From the NCBI GenBank assembly GCA_963695705.1, contig CAVOHB010000004.1, forward strand, positions 186,001-250,000: DNA of 64,000 nt, written 5' to 3'. The number at the start of each line of letters is the position of its first letter. Positions within the stretch are counted from its first letter, which is position 1. The position numbers and the translations under genes were made by a program. Under the pieces are notes generated by a model. It made no database searches, was not told where the DNA came from, and worked only from the letters and a program-made list of their open reading frames with translations. Positions 56,554 through 64,000 of the stretch are shown in pieces. This DNA comes from JBKPNJ01 sp963695705. Lineage in GTDB: Bacteria > Actinomycetota > Actinomycetes > Propionibacteriales > Nocardioidaceae.

Positions 56554-58215
56554 ATGACGACCACTGGTGCCGGGATCGTTTTCGTCGCGGTTCTGATCGC
56601 CGCTCTGGTGTTGGTTCATCGACCGCTGGGCGACTACATGCACAGGGTCTACACCAGCGAGAGGCACAGCCGGGTCGAAGAGGTCATTTACCGTCTGATC
56701 GGGGTGAATCCACGGGTCGAGCAGGGATGGAGCACCTACCTGCGCAGTGTTCTCGCGTTCTCCGCTGTTGGGGTGCTCTTCCTCTACGCGTTTCTCCGCC
56801 TGCAGAACCACCTGCTGCTGGACCTGGGGTTTCCTCCGATGGAGGCGAGCCAGGCGTTCAATACCGCGGCCAGCTTTGTCACCAACACCAACTGGCAGTC
56901 CTACTCCGGCGAGTCAACGGTGGGGCACCTGGTGCAGATGGCGGGGCTCGCGGTCCAGAACTTCGTCTCGGCGGCGGTCGGCATGTCGATCGCCGTCGCG
57001 CTGATCCGGGGCTTCGCCCGCAAGGCCACCCTTGCCGTCGGCAACTTCTGGGTCGACCTCACGCGCACGTGCCTGCGGATCCTGCTGCCGATGGCAGCGA
57101 TTGCGGCGGTGCTGCTGGTTGCCGGTGGCGCGATCCAGAACTTCCACGACACCCAGATCGCGCACACCCTGGCCGGGGGGGTGCAGAGCATCACCGGCGG
57201 CCCGGTCGCCAGCCAGGAGGCCATCAAGGAGATCGGCACCAACGGCGGCGGCTTCTACAACGCCAACTCGTCGCATCCCTTCGAGAACCCGACGGGCTGG
57301 ACGAACTGGTTGGAGATCTTCCTGCTGCTCGTGATCCCGTTCAGCCTGCCGCGTACTTTCGGCCGGATGGTCGGCAACACCAAGCAGGGCTTGGCGATCG
57401 TGGCAGTGATGGCGGGCCTGCTGCTGGCCAGCTTCGCGGTGAACGTCGGCTTTCAGATGGCTCACCAGGGCACCGTCCCGACGTCGGTCGGCGCGGCGAC
57501 CGAGGGGATCGAAACCCGATTCGGGGTGCCGCAGTCGGCGGCATTCGCCAGCGCCACAACCGCGACGTCGACGGGCGCTGTCGACTCTTTCCATGACTCC
57601 TATACCAGCCTCGCCGGAGGCACGTTGCTGCTGAACATGATGTTCGGCGAGGTCGCGCCGGGCGGTGTGGGCTCAGGGTTGTACGGGATGCTGGTGCTCG
57701 CGGTCATCACGGTGTTCGTCGCGGGTTTGATGATCGGACGAACACCGGAGTATCTCGGCAAGAAGATCGGCGGCCGGGAGATGAAGTTCGCCTCGCTGTA
57801 CATCTTGACGACGCCTTTGGTGGTGCTCGTCGGGACCGCGACCGCGATGGCCCTGCCCGCCGAGCGGGCGAGCATGTTGAACTCCGGCGCCCACGGGCTT
57901 TCCGAGGTGCTGTACGCGTTCACGTCGGCCGGGAACAACAACGGGTCCGCTTTCGCCGGGATCTCGGTGAACACCACCTGGTACAACACTGCGCTGGGCC
58001 TCGCCATGCTGGTGGGCAGGTTTCTGCCGATCGTTTTCGTTCTCGGGTTGGCCGGAAGCCTCGCCCAGCAGCAGCCGGTGCCGGTGTCCGCGGGGACGCT
58101 GCCGACGCACCGGCCGTTGTTCGCGGGCATGCTCGCCGGTGTTGTGGTCATCGTCGTCGCACTCACCTACTTCCCGGCGCTCGCGCTGGGTCCTCTTGGG
58201 GAGGGTCTGCACTGA
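56554..58215 (+). CDS. kdpA: K+-transporting ATPase subunit A (channel-like)
   Basis: The K+-selective, KcsA-related pore subunit of the high-affinity Kdp pump. The 553-residue protein has ten or so membrane helices and the four selectivity segments, including SYSGESTVGHLVQMAGLAVQ, EIGTNGGGFYNANSSHPFEN and SAGNNNGSAFAGISV. The start abuts the kdpF stop and the stop overlaps the kdpB start by one base (TGATG), so the operon is tightly coupled. Confidence 0.97.
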   Translation: MTTTGAGIVFVAVLIAALVLVHRPLGDYMHRVYTSERHSRVEEVIYRLIGVNPRVEQGWSTYLRSVLAFSAVGVLFLYAFLRLQNHLLLDLGFPPMEASQAFNTAASFVTNTNWQSYSGESTVGHLVQMAGLAVQNFVSAAVGMSIAVALIRGFARKATLAVGNFWVDLTRTCLRILLPMAAIAAVLLVAGGAIQNFHDTQIAHTLAGGVQSITGGPVASQEAIKEIGTNGGGFYNANSSHPFENPTGWTNWLEIFLLLVIPFSLPRTFGRMVGNTKQGLAIVAVMAGLLLASFAVNVGFQMAHQGTVPTSVGAATEGIETRFGVPQSAAFASATTATSTGAVDSFHDSYTSLAGGTLLLNMMFGEVAPGGVGSGLYGMLVLAVITVFVAGLMIGRTPEYLGKKIGGREMKFASLYILTTPLVVLVGTATAMALPAERASMLNSGAHGLSEVLYAFTSAGNNNGSAFAGISVNTTWYNTALGLAMLVGRFLPIVFVLGLAGSLAQQQPVPVSAGTLPTHRPLFAGMLAGVVVIVVALTYFPALALGPLGEGLH

Positions 58216-60371
58216 TGTCCACGACAGTCCACGACGCACACGGGGCTACGCCACAGCCCTCAGGCCTGGCCGGGCAGCAGCGGCGCGTGCAGGGCGGGCT
58301 GCTTGACCCGCGACAGTTGTGGAGGTCCTCTCCCGATGCCGTGCGGAAGCTGAACCCGCTCACGCTGTACCGCAACCCGGTGATGTTCATCGTGGAGATC
58401 AGCGCCGCCTACACCACGATCCTCGCGATCGCTGACAGCACCATCTTCTCGTGGCTCATCGTCGTCTGGCTCTGGCTCACCGTGCTGTTCGCCAACCTCG
58501 CGGAGGCGGTGGCCGAGGGTCGCGGCAAGGCCCAGGCCGAGACGCTGAGGCGGACCCGTAGGGACACGATGGCACGCCGGCTGCGGGCCGACGGCAGCGA
58601 GGAAACCGTGCCGGCTCCGCAGCTGCAACAGGGTGACCGCGTCGTGGTCGAGGCGGGTGAGTACATCCCCGGTGACGGCGACGTCATCGAGGGCATCGCC
58701 AGCGTCGACGAGTCGGCGATCACCGGCGAGTCGGCTCCGGTGATCCGGGAGGCCGGCGGAGACCGGTCCTCGGTCACCGGCGGCACGCGGGTGCTGTCGG
58801 ACCGGATCGTGGTGGAGATCACCCAGAAGCCAGGTGAGAGCTTCATCGATCGGATGATCGCCCTGGTCGAGGGTGCCAACCGGCAGAAGACCCCGAACGA
58901 GATAGCGCTGAACATCCTGCTGGCCAGCCTGACGATCATCTTTCTGCTGGCCGTGGCGACACTTCAGCCACTGGCGATCTTCTCCAAGGCCCAGCAGCCT
59001 GGCCTTCCAGACACCAGCGCGCTGTCCGGGAACGGTGTCACCGGGATCGTGCTGGTGTCGCTGCTCGTCTGCCTGATCCCCACCACTATCGGTGCACTGC
59101 TGTCAGCGATAGGCATCGCCGGCATGGACCGGATGGTCCAGCGAAACGTGCTGGCGATGAGCGGCCGCGCCGTGGAGGCTGCCGGCGACGTCAACACACT
59201 GCTCTTGGACAAGACCGGAACGATCACGATCGGAAACCGGGAGGCGCGCGAGTTCATCCCCGTCGGGCAAGCGACCCAAGAGGAGCTCGCGAGCGCCGCG
59301 CAGCTTTCCTCACTGGCCGATGAGACACCGGAGGGTCGCTCCATCGTCGTCCACGCCAAGGCCCACTACGGCCTACGTGAGCGGCCCGCCGGAGAGCTCC
59401 CGCGCCTGTCGTTCGTCCCGTTCACCGCCCAGACCAGGATGTCTGGGGTGGACCTCGAAGGAAGCGACGAACCCCGCCGCGAGGTTCGCAAGGGCGCGGT
59501 GAGCTCGGTCGCTGAGTGGGTGCGCCAACACGGAGGTGCGGTACCGGCCGACACCGGCCAGCTGGTGGACGGGATCTCGGCGTCCGGCGGCACACCGCTG
59601 ATGGTGGCCGAAGCACAGGACGGCACCGCTCGAGTGCTTGGCATCGTGGCGTTGCGCGACATCGTCAAGCAGGGTATGCGGGAGCGGTTCGACGAGCTGC
59701 GGGCGATGGGTATCCGGACGGTCATGATCACCGGTGACAACCCACTCACGGCTCGCTCGATCGCCGACGAGGCCGGCGTCGACGACTTCCTTGCCGAGGC
59801 AACCCCCGAGGACAAGATCGCCCTGATCCGCAAGGAGCAGGAGGGAGGCAAGCTCGTCGCGATGACCGGTGACGGCACCAACGACGCCCCGGCACTGGCC
59901 CAGGCAGATGTCGGCGTAGCGATGAACACCGGCACGTCGGCCGCCAAAGAGGCAGGGAACATGGTCGACCTGGACAGCAACCCCACCAAGCTGATCGAGA
60001 TCGTCGAGATCGGCAAGCAGCTGCTGATCACCCGCGGGGCGCTCACCACATTCTCGATAGCCAACGACGTCGCCAAATACTTCGCGATCATCCCGGCGAT
60101 GTTCGCCGCGGTCTACCCAGGCCTCGACACCCTGAACGTCATGCGGCTGCACAGCCCCGAGTCGGCGATCCTGTCCGCAGTCATCTTCAACGCCCTGATC
60201 ATCATCGTGTTGATCCCCCTGGCACTGCGCGGGGTCCGCTACCGGCCCGGCACCGCCTCGCAGATGCTGCGCCGCAACCTCTACGTCTACGGGTTGGGCG
60301 GACTGATCATCCCTTTCATCGGCATCAAGGCGATCGACCTCATCGTGCAGTTCATTCCCGGGGCGCGGTGA
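58215..60371 (+). CDS. kdpB: K+-transporting ATPase subunit B (P-type ATPase)
   Basis: The energy-coupling subunit. The 718-residue P-type ATPase has TGES in the actuator domain (ESAITGESAPVIREAGGDRS), the phosphorylation site DKTGTITIGN, the nucleotide domain with KGAVSSVAEWVRQHGG, MITGDNPLTARSIADEA and MTGDGTNDAPALAQADVGVA. Membrane helices flank these. It overlaps kdpA by one base and is followed 4 bp later by kdpC. Confidence 0.98.
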   Translation: MSTTVHDAHGATPQPSGLAGQQRRVQGGLLDPRQLWRSSPDAVRKLNPLTLYRNPVMFIVEISAAYTTILAIADSTIFSWLIVVWLWLTVLFANLAEAVAEGRGKAQAETLRRTRRDTMARRLRADGSEETVPAPQLQQGDRVVVEAGEYIPGDGDVIEGIASVDESAITGESAPVIREAGGDRSSVTGGTRVLSDRIVVEITQKPGESFIDRMIALVEGANRQKTPNEIALNILLASLTIIFLLAVATLQPLAIFSKAQQPGLPDTSALSGNGVTGIVLVSLLVCLIPTTIGALLSAIGIAGMDRMVQRNVLAMSGRAVEAAGDVNTLLLDKTGTITIGNREAREFIPVGQATQEELASAAQLSSLADETPEGRSIVVHAKAHYGLRERPAGELPRLSFVPFTAQTRMSGVDLEGSDEPRREVRKGAVSSVAEWVRQHGGAVPADTGQLVDGISASGGTPLMVAEAQDGTARVLGIVALRDIVKQGMRERFDELRAMGIRTVMITGDNPLTARSIADEAGVDDFLAEATPEDKIALIRKEQEGGKLVAMTGDGTNDAPALAQADVGVAMNTGTSAAKEAGNMVDLDSNPTKLIEIVEIGKQLLITRGALTTFSIANDVAKYFAIIPAMFAAVYPGLDTLNVMRLHSPESAILSAVIFNALIIIVLIPLALRGVRYRPGTASQMLRRNLYVYGLGGLIIPFIGIKAIDLIVQFIPGAR

Positions 60372-60375
60372 TCTG

Positions 60376-61287
60376 ATGACCAATAACCTGCCTACCTGGA
60401 TCCGGCAGCACTTGGCCGCTCTGCGCGCTCTGCTCGTCCTCACGCTCGTCCTGGGGATCGTGTACCCACTCGTCATCACCGCCGTCGCGCAGATACCCGG
60501 TCTGCAGGCTAGAGCCGACGGCTCACTCATCAAATCCGCAGACGGGCAGATCATCGGGTCCAAGCTGGTCGGGCAGGCGTTCACCGACGCCAACGGCAAC
60601 CCCCTGCCCCAGTACTTCCAAAGCCGGCCGTCCGCGGCGACCGCCAACGTCTCAACGGGGTACGACCCGACCGCCACCGGGGCGAGCAACCTCGGACCCG
60701 AAAGCGTTACGGACTCCTTCGACGACCCGGCCACGAAGCACATCGACGAAAGCAGCCAGAGCCTGCTGACCCAGGTCTGCAGCCGCAGCCTCGCGGTCGG
60801 GAAGCTGAACGGTGTCGACGGCAGCCGGCCGTACTGCACCGCCTCCGGTGCCGGCGCGGTCCTCGCCGTCTTCCACCGCGGCCCCGGCTACCAGGGCCCC
60901 ATCACCCGGGTCGTCAGCGTCAACGAGGAATGTCCGACCTCTCCCTTCCTCGCCACCTATCAGGGGGTCGAGGTCGACTGCCACCGGCTGGGTGAGGACG
61001 TCGCGGCGGCCGAGCAGGTCTTGATCCGCGGCAACACGAACGACAGCCCGGCCGTGCCGCCTGACGCGGTCACCGCCAGCGGCAGTGGGCTGGACCCGGA
61101 CATCTCCCCGGCGTATGCACGGCTGCAGATAGACCGGGTCGCGGCCGCCCGCAACCTCGACCCCGGCGCGGTAGAGGAGCTGGTCAACCAGCACGTCGAC
61201 GGCCGAGCGCTCGGCTTCCTCGGCGAACCGCACGTCAACGTACTCGCGCTGAACCTGGCCCTCGACCGGCTCACGGCCGAAAGCTAG
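60376..61287 (+). CDS. kdpC: K+-transporting ATPase subunit C, with a four-cysteine insertion
   Basis: Single-helix accessory subunit that improves K+ affinity. N-terminal helix LVLTLVLGIVYPLVITAVAQ, then ADGSLIKSADGQIIGSKLVG, SRPSAATANVSTGYDPTATG and, after a long insert, PDAVTASGSGLDPDISPAYA, AARNLDPGAVEELV and NVLALNLALDRL are typical KdpC. At 303 residues it is about 110 longer than E. coli KdpC (about 190). The extra segment (about 111-228) includes Cys135, 154, 186 and 202 and lies on the outside. It may form disulfides. Confidence 0.92.
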   Translation: MTNNLPTWIRQHLAALRALLVLTLVLGIVYPLVITAVAQIPGLQARADGSLIKSADGQIIGSKLVGQAFTDANGNPLPQYFQSRPSAATANVSTGYDPTATGASNLGPESVTDSFDDPATKHIDESSQSLLTQVCSRSLAVGKLNGVDGSRPYCTASGAGAVLAVFHRGPGYQGPITRVVSVNEECPTSPFLATYQGVEVDCHRLGEDVAAAEQVLIRGNTNDSPAVPPDAVTASGSGLDPDISPAYARLQIDRVAAARNLDPGAVEELVNQHVDGRALGFLGEPHVNVLALNLALDRLTAES

Positions 61288-61446
61288 CCATGCTGAACCC
61301 CGCGAACCGCCTCGTCGAGACATACTTGTGGTCGAGGCAGTGCCCATCGTCGCTGCACCGACTCCTCCCCGACCACGGCGCTCCAAGCGGCTGGTGAGGG
61401 ACTTGGTGGCTTGGAAGATGGTCGGACCAGAAGCAGGACCGCGGTC

Positions 61447-64000
61447 ATGACGCGTGGCACATTGAGGGTATATCTGGGTGCGGCACCCGGCGTCGGCAAG
61501 ACGTTCGCGATGCTCAACGAGGGTCGTCGACGCCGAGACCGCGGCACCGATGTGGTGGTCGCATTCGTGGAAACCCACAACAGGCCCAAGACCGCAGCCC
61601 TGATGGAAGGACTGGAGGTCGTGCCACGGCGCCCGGTGGAGTACCGGGGTGCGAACTTCACCGAAATGGACCTGGAAGCCGCGCTGCAGCGCCATCCCGA
61701 GGTAGCACTCGTCGACGAGCTCGCCCATACCAACGTCCCCGGGGTGAAACACGAGAAGCGCTGGCAGGACATTCAGGAGCTGCTCGACGCAGGTATCAGC
61801 GTGATCACCACGGTGAATGTGCAGCATCTGGAGTCCCTCAACGACGTCGTCGAGAAAATCACCGGAGTGCCCCAGCGGGAGCGTGTGCCCGATGAGGTGG
61901 TCCGGGACGCCGACCAGGTGGAGCTCGTCGACATGACACCGGAGGCGCTGCGCCGGCGGATGGCGCACGGCAACATCTACGGGCCCGAGAAGGTCGACGC
62001 CGCACTGGCCAACTACTTCCGGGTCGGCAACCTCACCGCGCTGCGGGAACTTGCTCTGTTGTGGCTCGCGGACAAGGTCGATGAGCAGCTCGACGCCTAT
62101 CGTGCCGCACACGACATCACCCACACCTGGGAAGCCCGGGAGCGAGTCGTCGTGACACTTACCGGCGGCCCGGAAGGGGAAACACTCATCCGCCGGGCGG
62201 CGCGGATCGCTGCCCGCGCCACCGGCGGCGAGCTGCTGGCAGTGCACATCACCCAGTCGGACGGCCTGACCGGCGCGGATCCGCAGGCGCTGTCGGCCCA
62301 GCGGATGCTGGTCGAGTCCCTCGGCGGTACGTACCACCAGGTCGTCGGTGACGACGTGCCGCGGGCACTCCTGGAATTCGCGCGCGCCGAGAACGCCACC
62401 CAGCTGGTGCTCGGAGCCAGCCGGCGCGGACGGCTACAGGCACTTCTCACCGGACCGGGGATCGGAGCCACGGTGACCCGCGCCTCCGGTGACATCGACG
62501 TCCATATGGTCAGCCATGACCGGGTCGGCAAGGGGCGTGCGCTGCCTGCCGTGGCCAGCGGTCTCACCGCTCGACGGCGGGTTCTCGGCGGTCTGGTCGC
62601 GATTGTCATCCTGCCGCTGCTCACCCTCGGGCTCAGCCTCTCCCGGGAGCGGCTGAACCTGACCAGTGACGTCCTGCTCTTCTTGCTCGCCGTTGTGTCC
62701 ATCGCAATTATCGGCGGGATCTGGCCCGCGCTGGCCGCTGCGGTGCTCGGCAGTGTCCTGCTGAACTACTATTTCGTCGCCCCACTGCACCATTTCGCCA
62801 TCTCAGACAGCAACAATGTTCTGGCGCTGGCCGTGTTCGTGTTGGTCGCCGCGATGGTCAGTCGCGTTGTCGACGTCGCGGCCAGGCGTGCCACCGAGGC
62901 TGCCCGCGCAACCGCGGAAGCAGAGACGCTGTCCACCCTCGCCGGCAGTGTGCTGCGCGGCCAGTCCGCGCTGCCCGCACTGCTGGACCAGGTACGGGTG
63001 ACCTTCGGGATGACATCGGCAACGCTTCTCGAACGGGGTCCGACTGACTCACCCCCAGAACGCCTCGCGGCGTCGGCGGCGGTCACCGACGGCCTGGCGG
63101 ACCGTCGAGGCTGGCACGTCGTCGCCTGCTCCGGCGCCGATCCCTGTCTGCGACCAGAAGAGGGTGACACCGACCTTCCCGTGGGCGACGACCTCGCCCT
63201 CGTGCTGCGCGGACGACCGCTGCCGGCAGCCGACCGGCGGCTCCTCGGAGCCTTCGCCGCCCAAACCGCTATCGCGCTCCAACAGCGACGTCTCGTCGAG
63301 GAAGCCGCCACTGCGGCGCCACTGGCCGCCGCCGACCGCACCCGCACCGCCCTCCTCGCCGCGGTGAGCCACGACCTCCGCACCCCGCTGTCCGCCGCCA
63401 AAGCGGCCATCACCAGCCTGCGCAGCACGGACATCGATTGGGCCGAGGAAGAACGCCGAGAACTGCTCGCAACCGCCGACGAGTCGCTCGACCGCCTCAT
63501 CCGGCTCGTCGAAAACCTGCTCGGCATGAGCCGGCTCCAAGCCGGCGCCATGACCGTGGCCGTCCGGCCGGTAGGCCTCGACGAGATCGTGCCGCTCGCC
63601 CTGGACGATTCCGGGACCGCAGGACCGCGGGTGCGGCTCCAAGTGCCGGACAACCTGCCCGCCGTCCTAGCCGACCCGGCGCTGCTCGAGCGGGTCATCG
63701 CCAACGTCGCCGCCAACGCGATCCGATACTCCCCACCCGACCAACCGCCACTGATCACCGCCAGCGTGCTCGGCGACTGGATCGAACTCCGCGTCGTCGA
63801 CCGCGGACCCGGAATCCCGAACGCGGAACGAGAGAACGTCTTCGCCCCGTTCCAGCGACTAGGCGACCGCGACAACACCACCGGCATCGGACTCGGGCTC
63901 GCACTCTCCCGCGGCCTCATCGAATCGATGGGCGGCACACTCGCGCCGGAGGACACCCCCGGTGGAGGCCTCACCATGGTCGTACGACTGCCAGCCGCCC
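61447..64000 (+). CDS. kdpD: Osmosensitive K+ channel histidine kinase KdpD, 3' end missing (window edge)
   Basis: Membrane sensor kinase that activates kdp transcription through KdpE under K+ limitation. The first 851 codons are present. In order: the KdpD N-terminal ATP-binding domain with RVYLGAAPGVGKTFAMLNEG (Walker A near residue 16) and ALVDELAHTNVPGVKHEKRW, a USP-like domain (about 230-360), four helices of DUF4118, a GAF-like segment, HisKA with AVSHDLRTPLSAAKAAI (phospho-His), and HATPase with NAIRYSPPDQPP and IGLGLALSRGLIESMGG. ATG 61447 is 159 bp after kdpC. kdpE would follow outside the window. Confidence 0.95.
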   Translation, partial: MTRGTLRVYLGAAPGVGKTFAMLNEGRRRRDRGTDVVVAFVETHNRPKTAALMEGLEVVPRRPVEYRGANFTEMDLEAALQRHPEVALVDELAHTNVPGVKHEKRWQDIQELLDAGISVITTVNVQHLESLNDVVEKITGVPQRERVPDEVVRDADQVELVDMTPEALRRRMAHGNIYGPEKVDAALANYFRVGNLTALRELALLWLADKVDEQLDAYRAAHDITHTWEARERVVVTLTGGPEGETLIRRAARIAARATGGELLAVHITQSDGLTGADPQALSAQRMLVESLGGTYHQVVGDDVPRALLEFARAENATQLVLGASRRGRLQALLTGPGIGATVTRASGDIDVHMVSHDRVGKGRALPAVASGLTARRRVLGGLVAIVILPLLTLGLSLSRERLNLTSDVLLFLLAVVSIAIIGGIWPALAAAVLGSVLLNYYFVAPLHHFAISDSNNVLALAVFVLVAAMVSRVVDVAARRATEAARATAEAETLSTLAGSVLRGQSALPALLDQVRVTFGMTSATLLERGPTDSPPERLAASAAVTDGLADRRGWHVVACSGADPCLRPEEGDTDLPVGDDLALVLRGRPLPAADRRLLGAFAAQTAIALQQRRLVEEAATAAPLAAADRTRTALLAAVSHDLRTPLSAAKAAITSLRSTDIDWAEEERRELLATADESLDRLIRLVENLLGMSRLQAGAMTVAVRPVGLDEIVPLALDDSGTAGPRVRLQVPDNLPAVLADPALLERVIANVAANAIRYSPPDQPPLITASVLGDWIELRVVDRGPGIPNAERENVFAPFQRLGDRDNTTGIGLGLALSRGLIESMGGTLAPEDTPGGGLTMVVRLPAA

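Overview
The window is a high-GC chromosome segment from an actinobacterium (Actinomycetota). The evidence is the GC-rich third codon positions, frequent GTG starts, an HspR-controlled dnaK operon with HAIR boxes and no CIRCE element, a DasR-like GntR regulator with a dre-like operator, and a gene neighbourhood (purA, fba, DUF3151, SPOUT methyltransferase, DedA, pyrE, clpB, dnaK-grpE-dnaJ-hspR) that from memory resembles the Rv0350-Rv0384 stretch of Mycobacterium tuberculosis. A Nocardioidaceae or other Propionibacteriales host is plausible but not proven.

Layout. 1-7.7 kb: purine genes (purB partial, purD, purA), a broken DUF2786 gene, a lipid/diacylglycerol kinase, DUF3151 and class II aldolase. 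7.8-13.4 kb: an N-acetylglucosamine uptake and catabolism locus with a GntR repressor and EIIC on the minus strand, divergent from nagA, a SIS-type deaminase, EIIB, EIIA and a HAD phosphatase, with a dre-like operator between them. 13.5-18.7 kb: a CoA-disulfide-reductase-like flavoprotein, then two sulfotransferases, a glycosyltransferase and dTDP-glucose 4,6-dehydratase, probably surface-glycan genes. 18.8-23.0 kb: SPOUT methyltransferase, DedA, pyrE, an aminotransferase and two tandem membrane proteins. 23-30.6 kb: clpB and dnaK-grpE-dnaJ-hspR, all carrying or expected to answer to HAIR operators, with a dctA remnant between. 30.7-42.4 kb: a DUF4287/DUF5655 protein and a PAP2 phosphatase flanked by two copies of a 42-bp palindrome; a hut operon (hutI, hutF, M20 hydrolase); GPP34 and nitroreductase; topoisomerase IB; a broken PNPOx-like gene; an LD-carboxypeptidase-family protein; gluconokinase and gluconate permease. 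42.5-51.9 kb: two secreted-protease genes (S8 and M36), both frameshifted, around the other hut genes hutU and hutH. 52-53.8 kb: an RHH protein, a DUF4097 beta-repeat protein and a 64-residue protein. 54.0 kb: tRNA-Gly(CCC). 54.1-64 kb: DUF389 protein, a DUF4118 sensor fragment and kdpFABCD, with kdpD running off the end.

How the parts work together. Histidine can be degraded by HutH, HutU, HutI and HutF, with the M20 hydrolase at the position where N-formylglutamate hydrolysis is needed. Chitin-derived N-acetylglucosamine enters through a PTS split over three polypeptides and is deacetylated and deaminated to fructose-6-phosphate. The Kdp system imports potassium under low-K conditions. The secreted proteases would feed peptides, and so histidine, to the hut genes if they are functional.

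Things that stand out: (i) a 21-bp tandem repeat at three intergenic loci; (ii) two copies of a 42-bp palindrome; (iii) single-base frameshifts confined to accessory genes, about twelve of them in the M36 gene, and one that makes a false glycosyltransferase-RmlB fusion; (iv) an operator array in front of the RHH/DUF4097 cluster; (v) a four-cysteine insertion in KdpC. No CRISPR array, prophage, IS element or rRNA was seen. Intergenic gaps not listed are all under 300 bases and hold nothing I can name (for example 53787-54037, 55131-55367, 56142-56383, 61288-61446).
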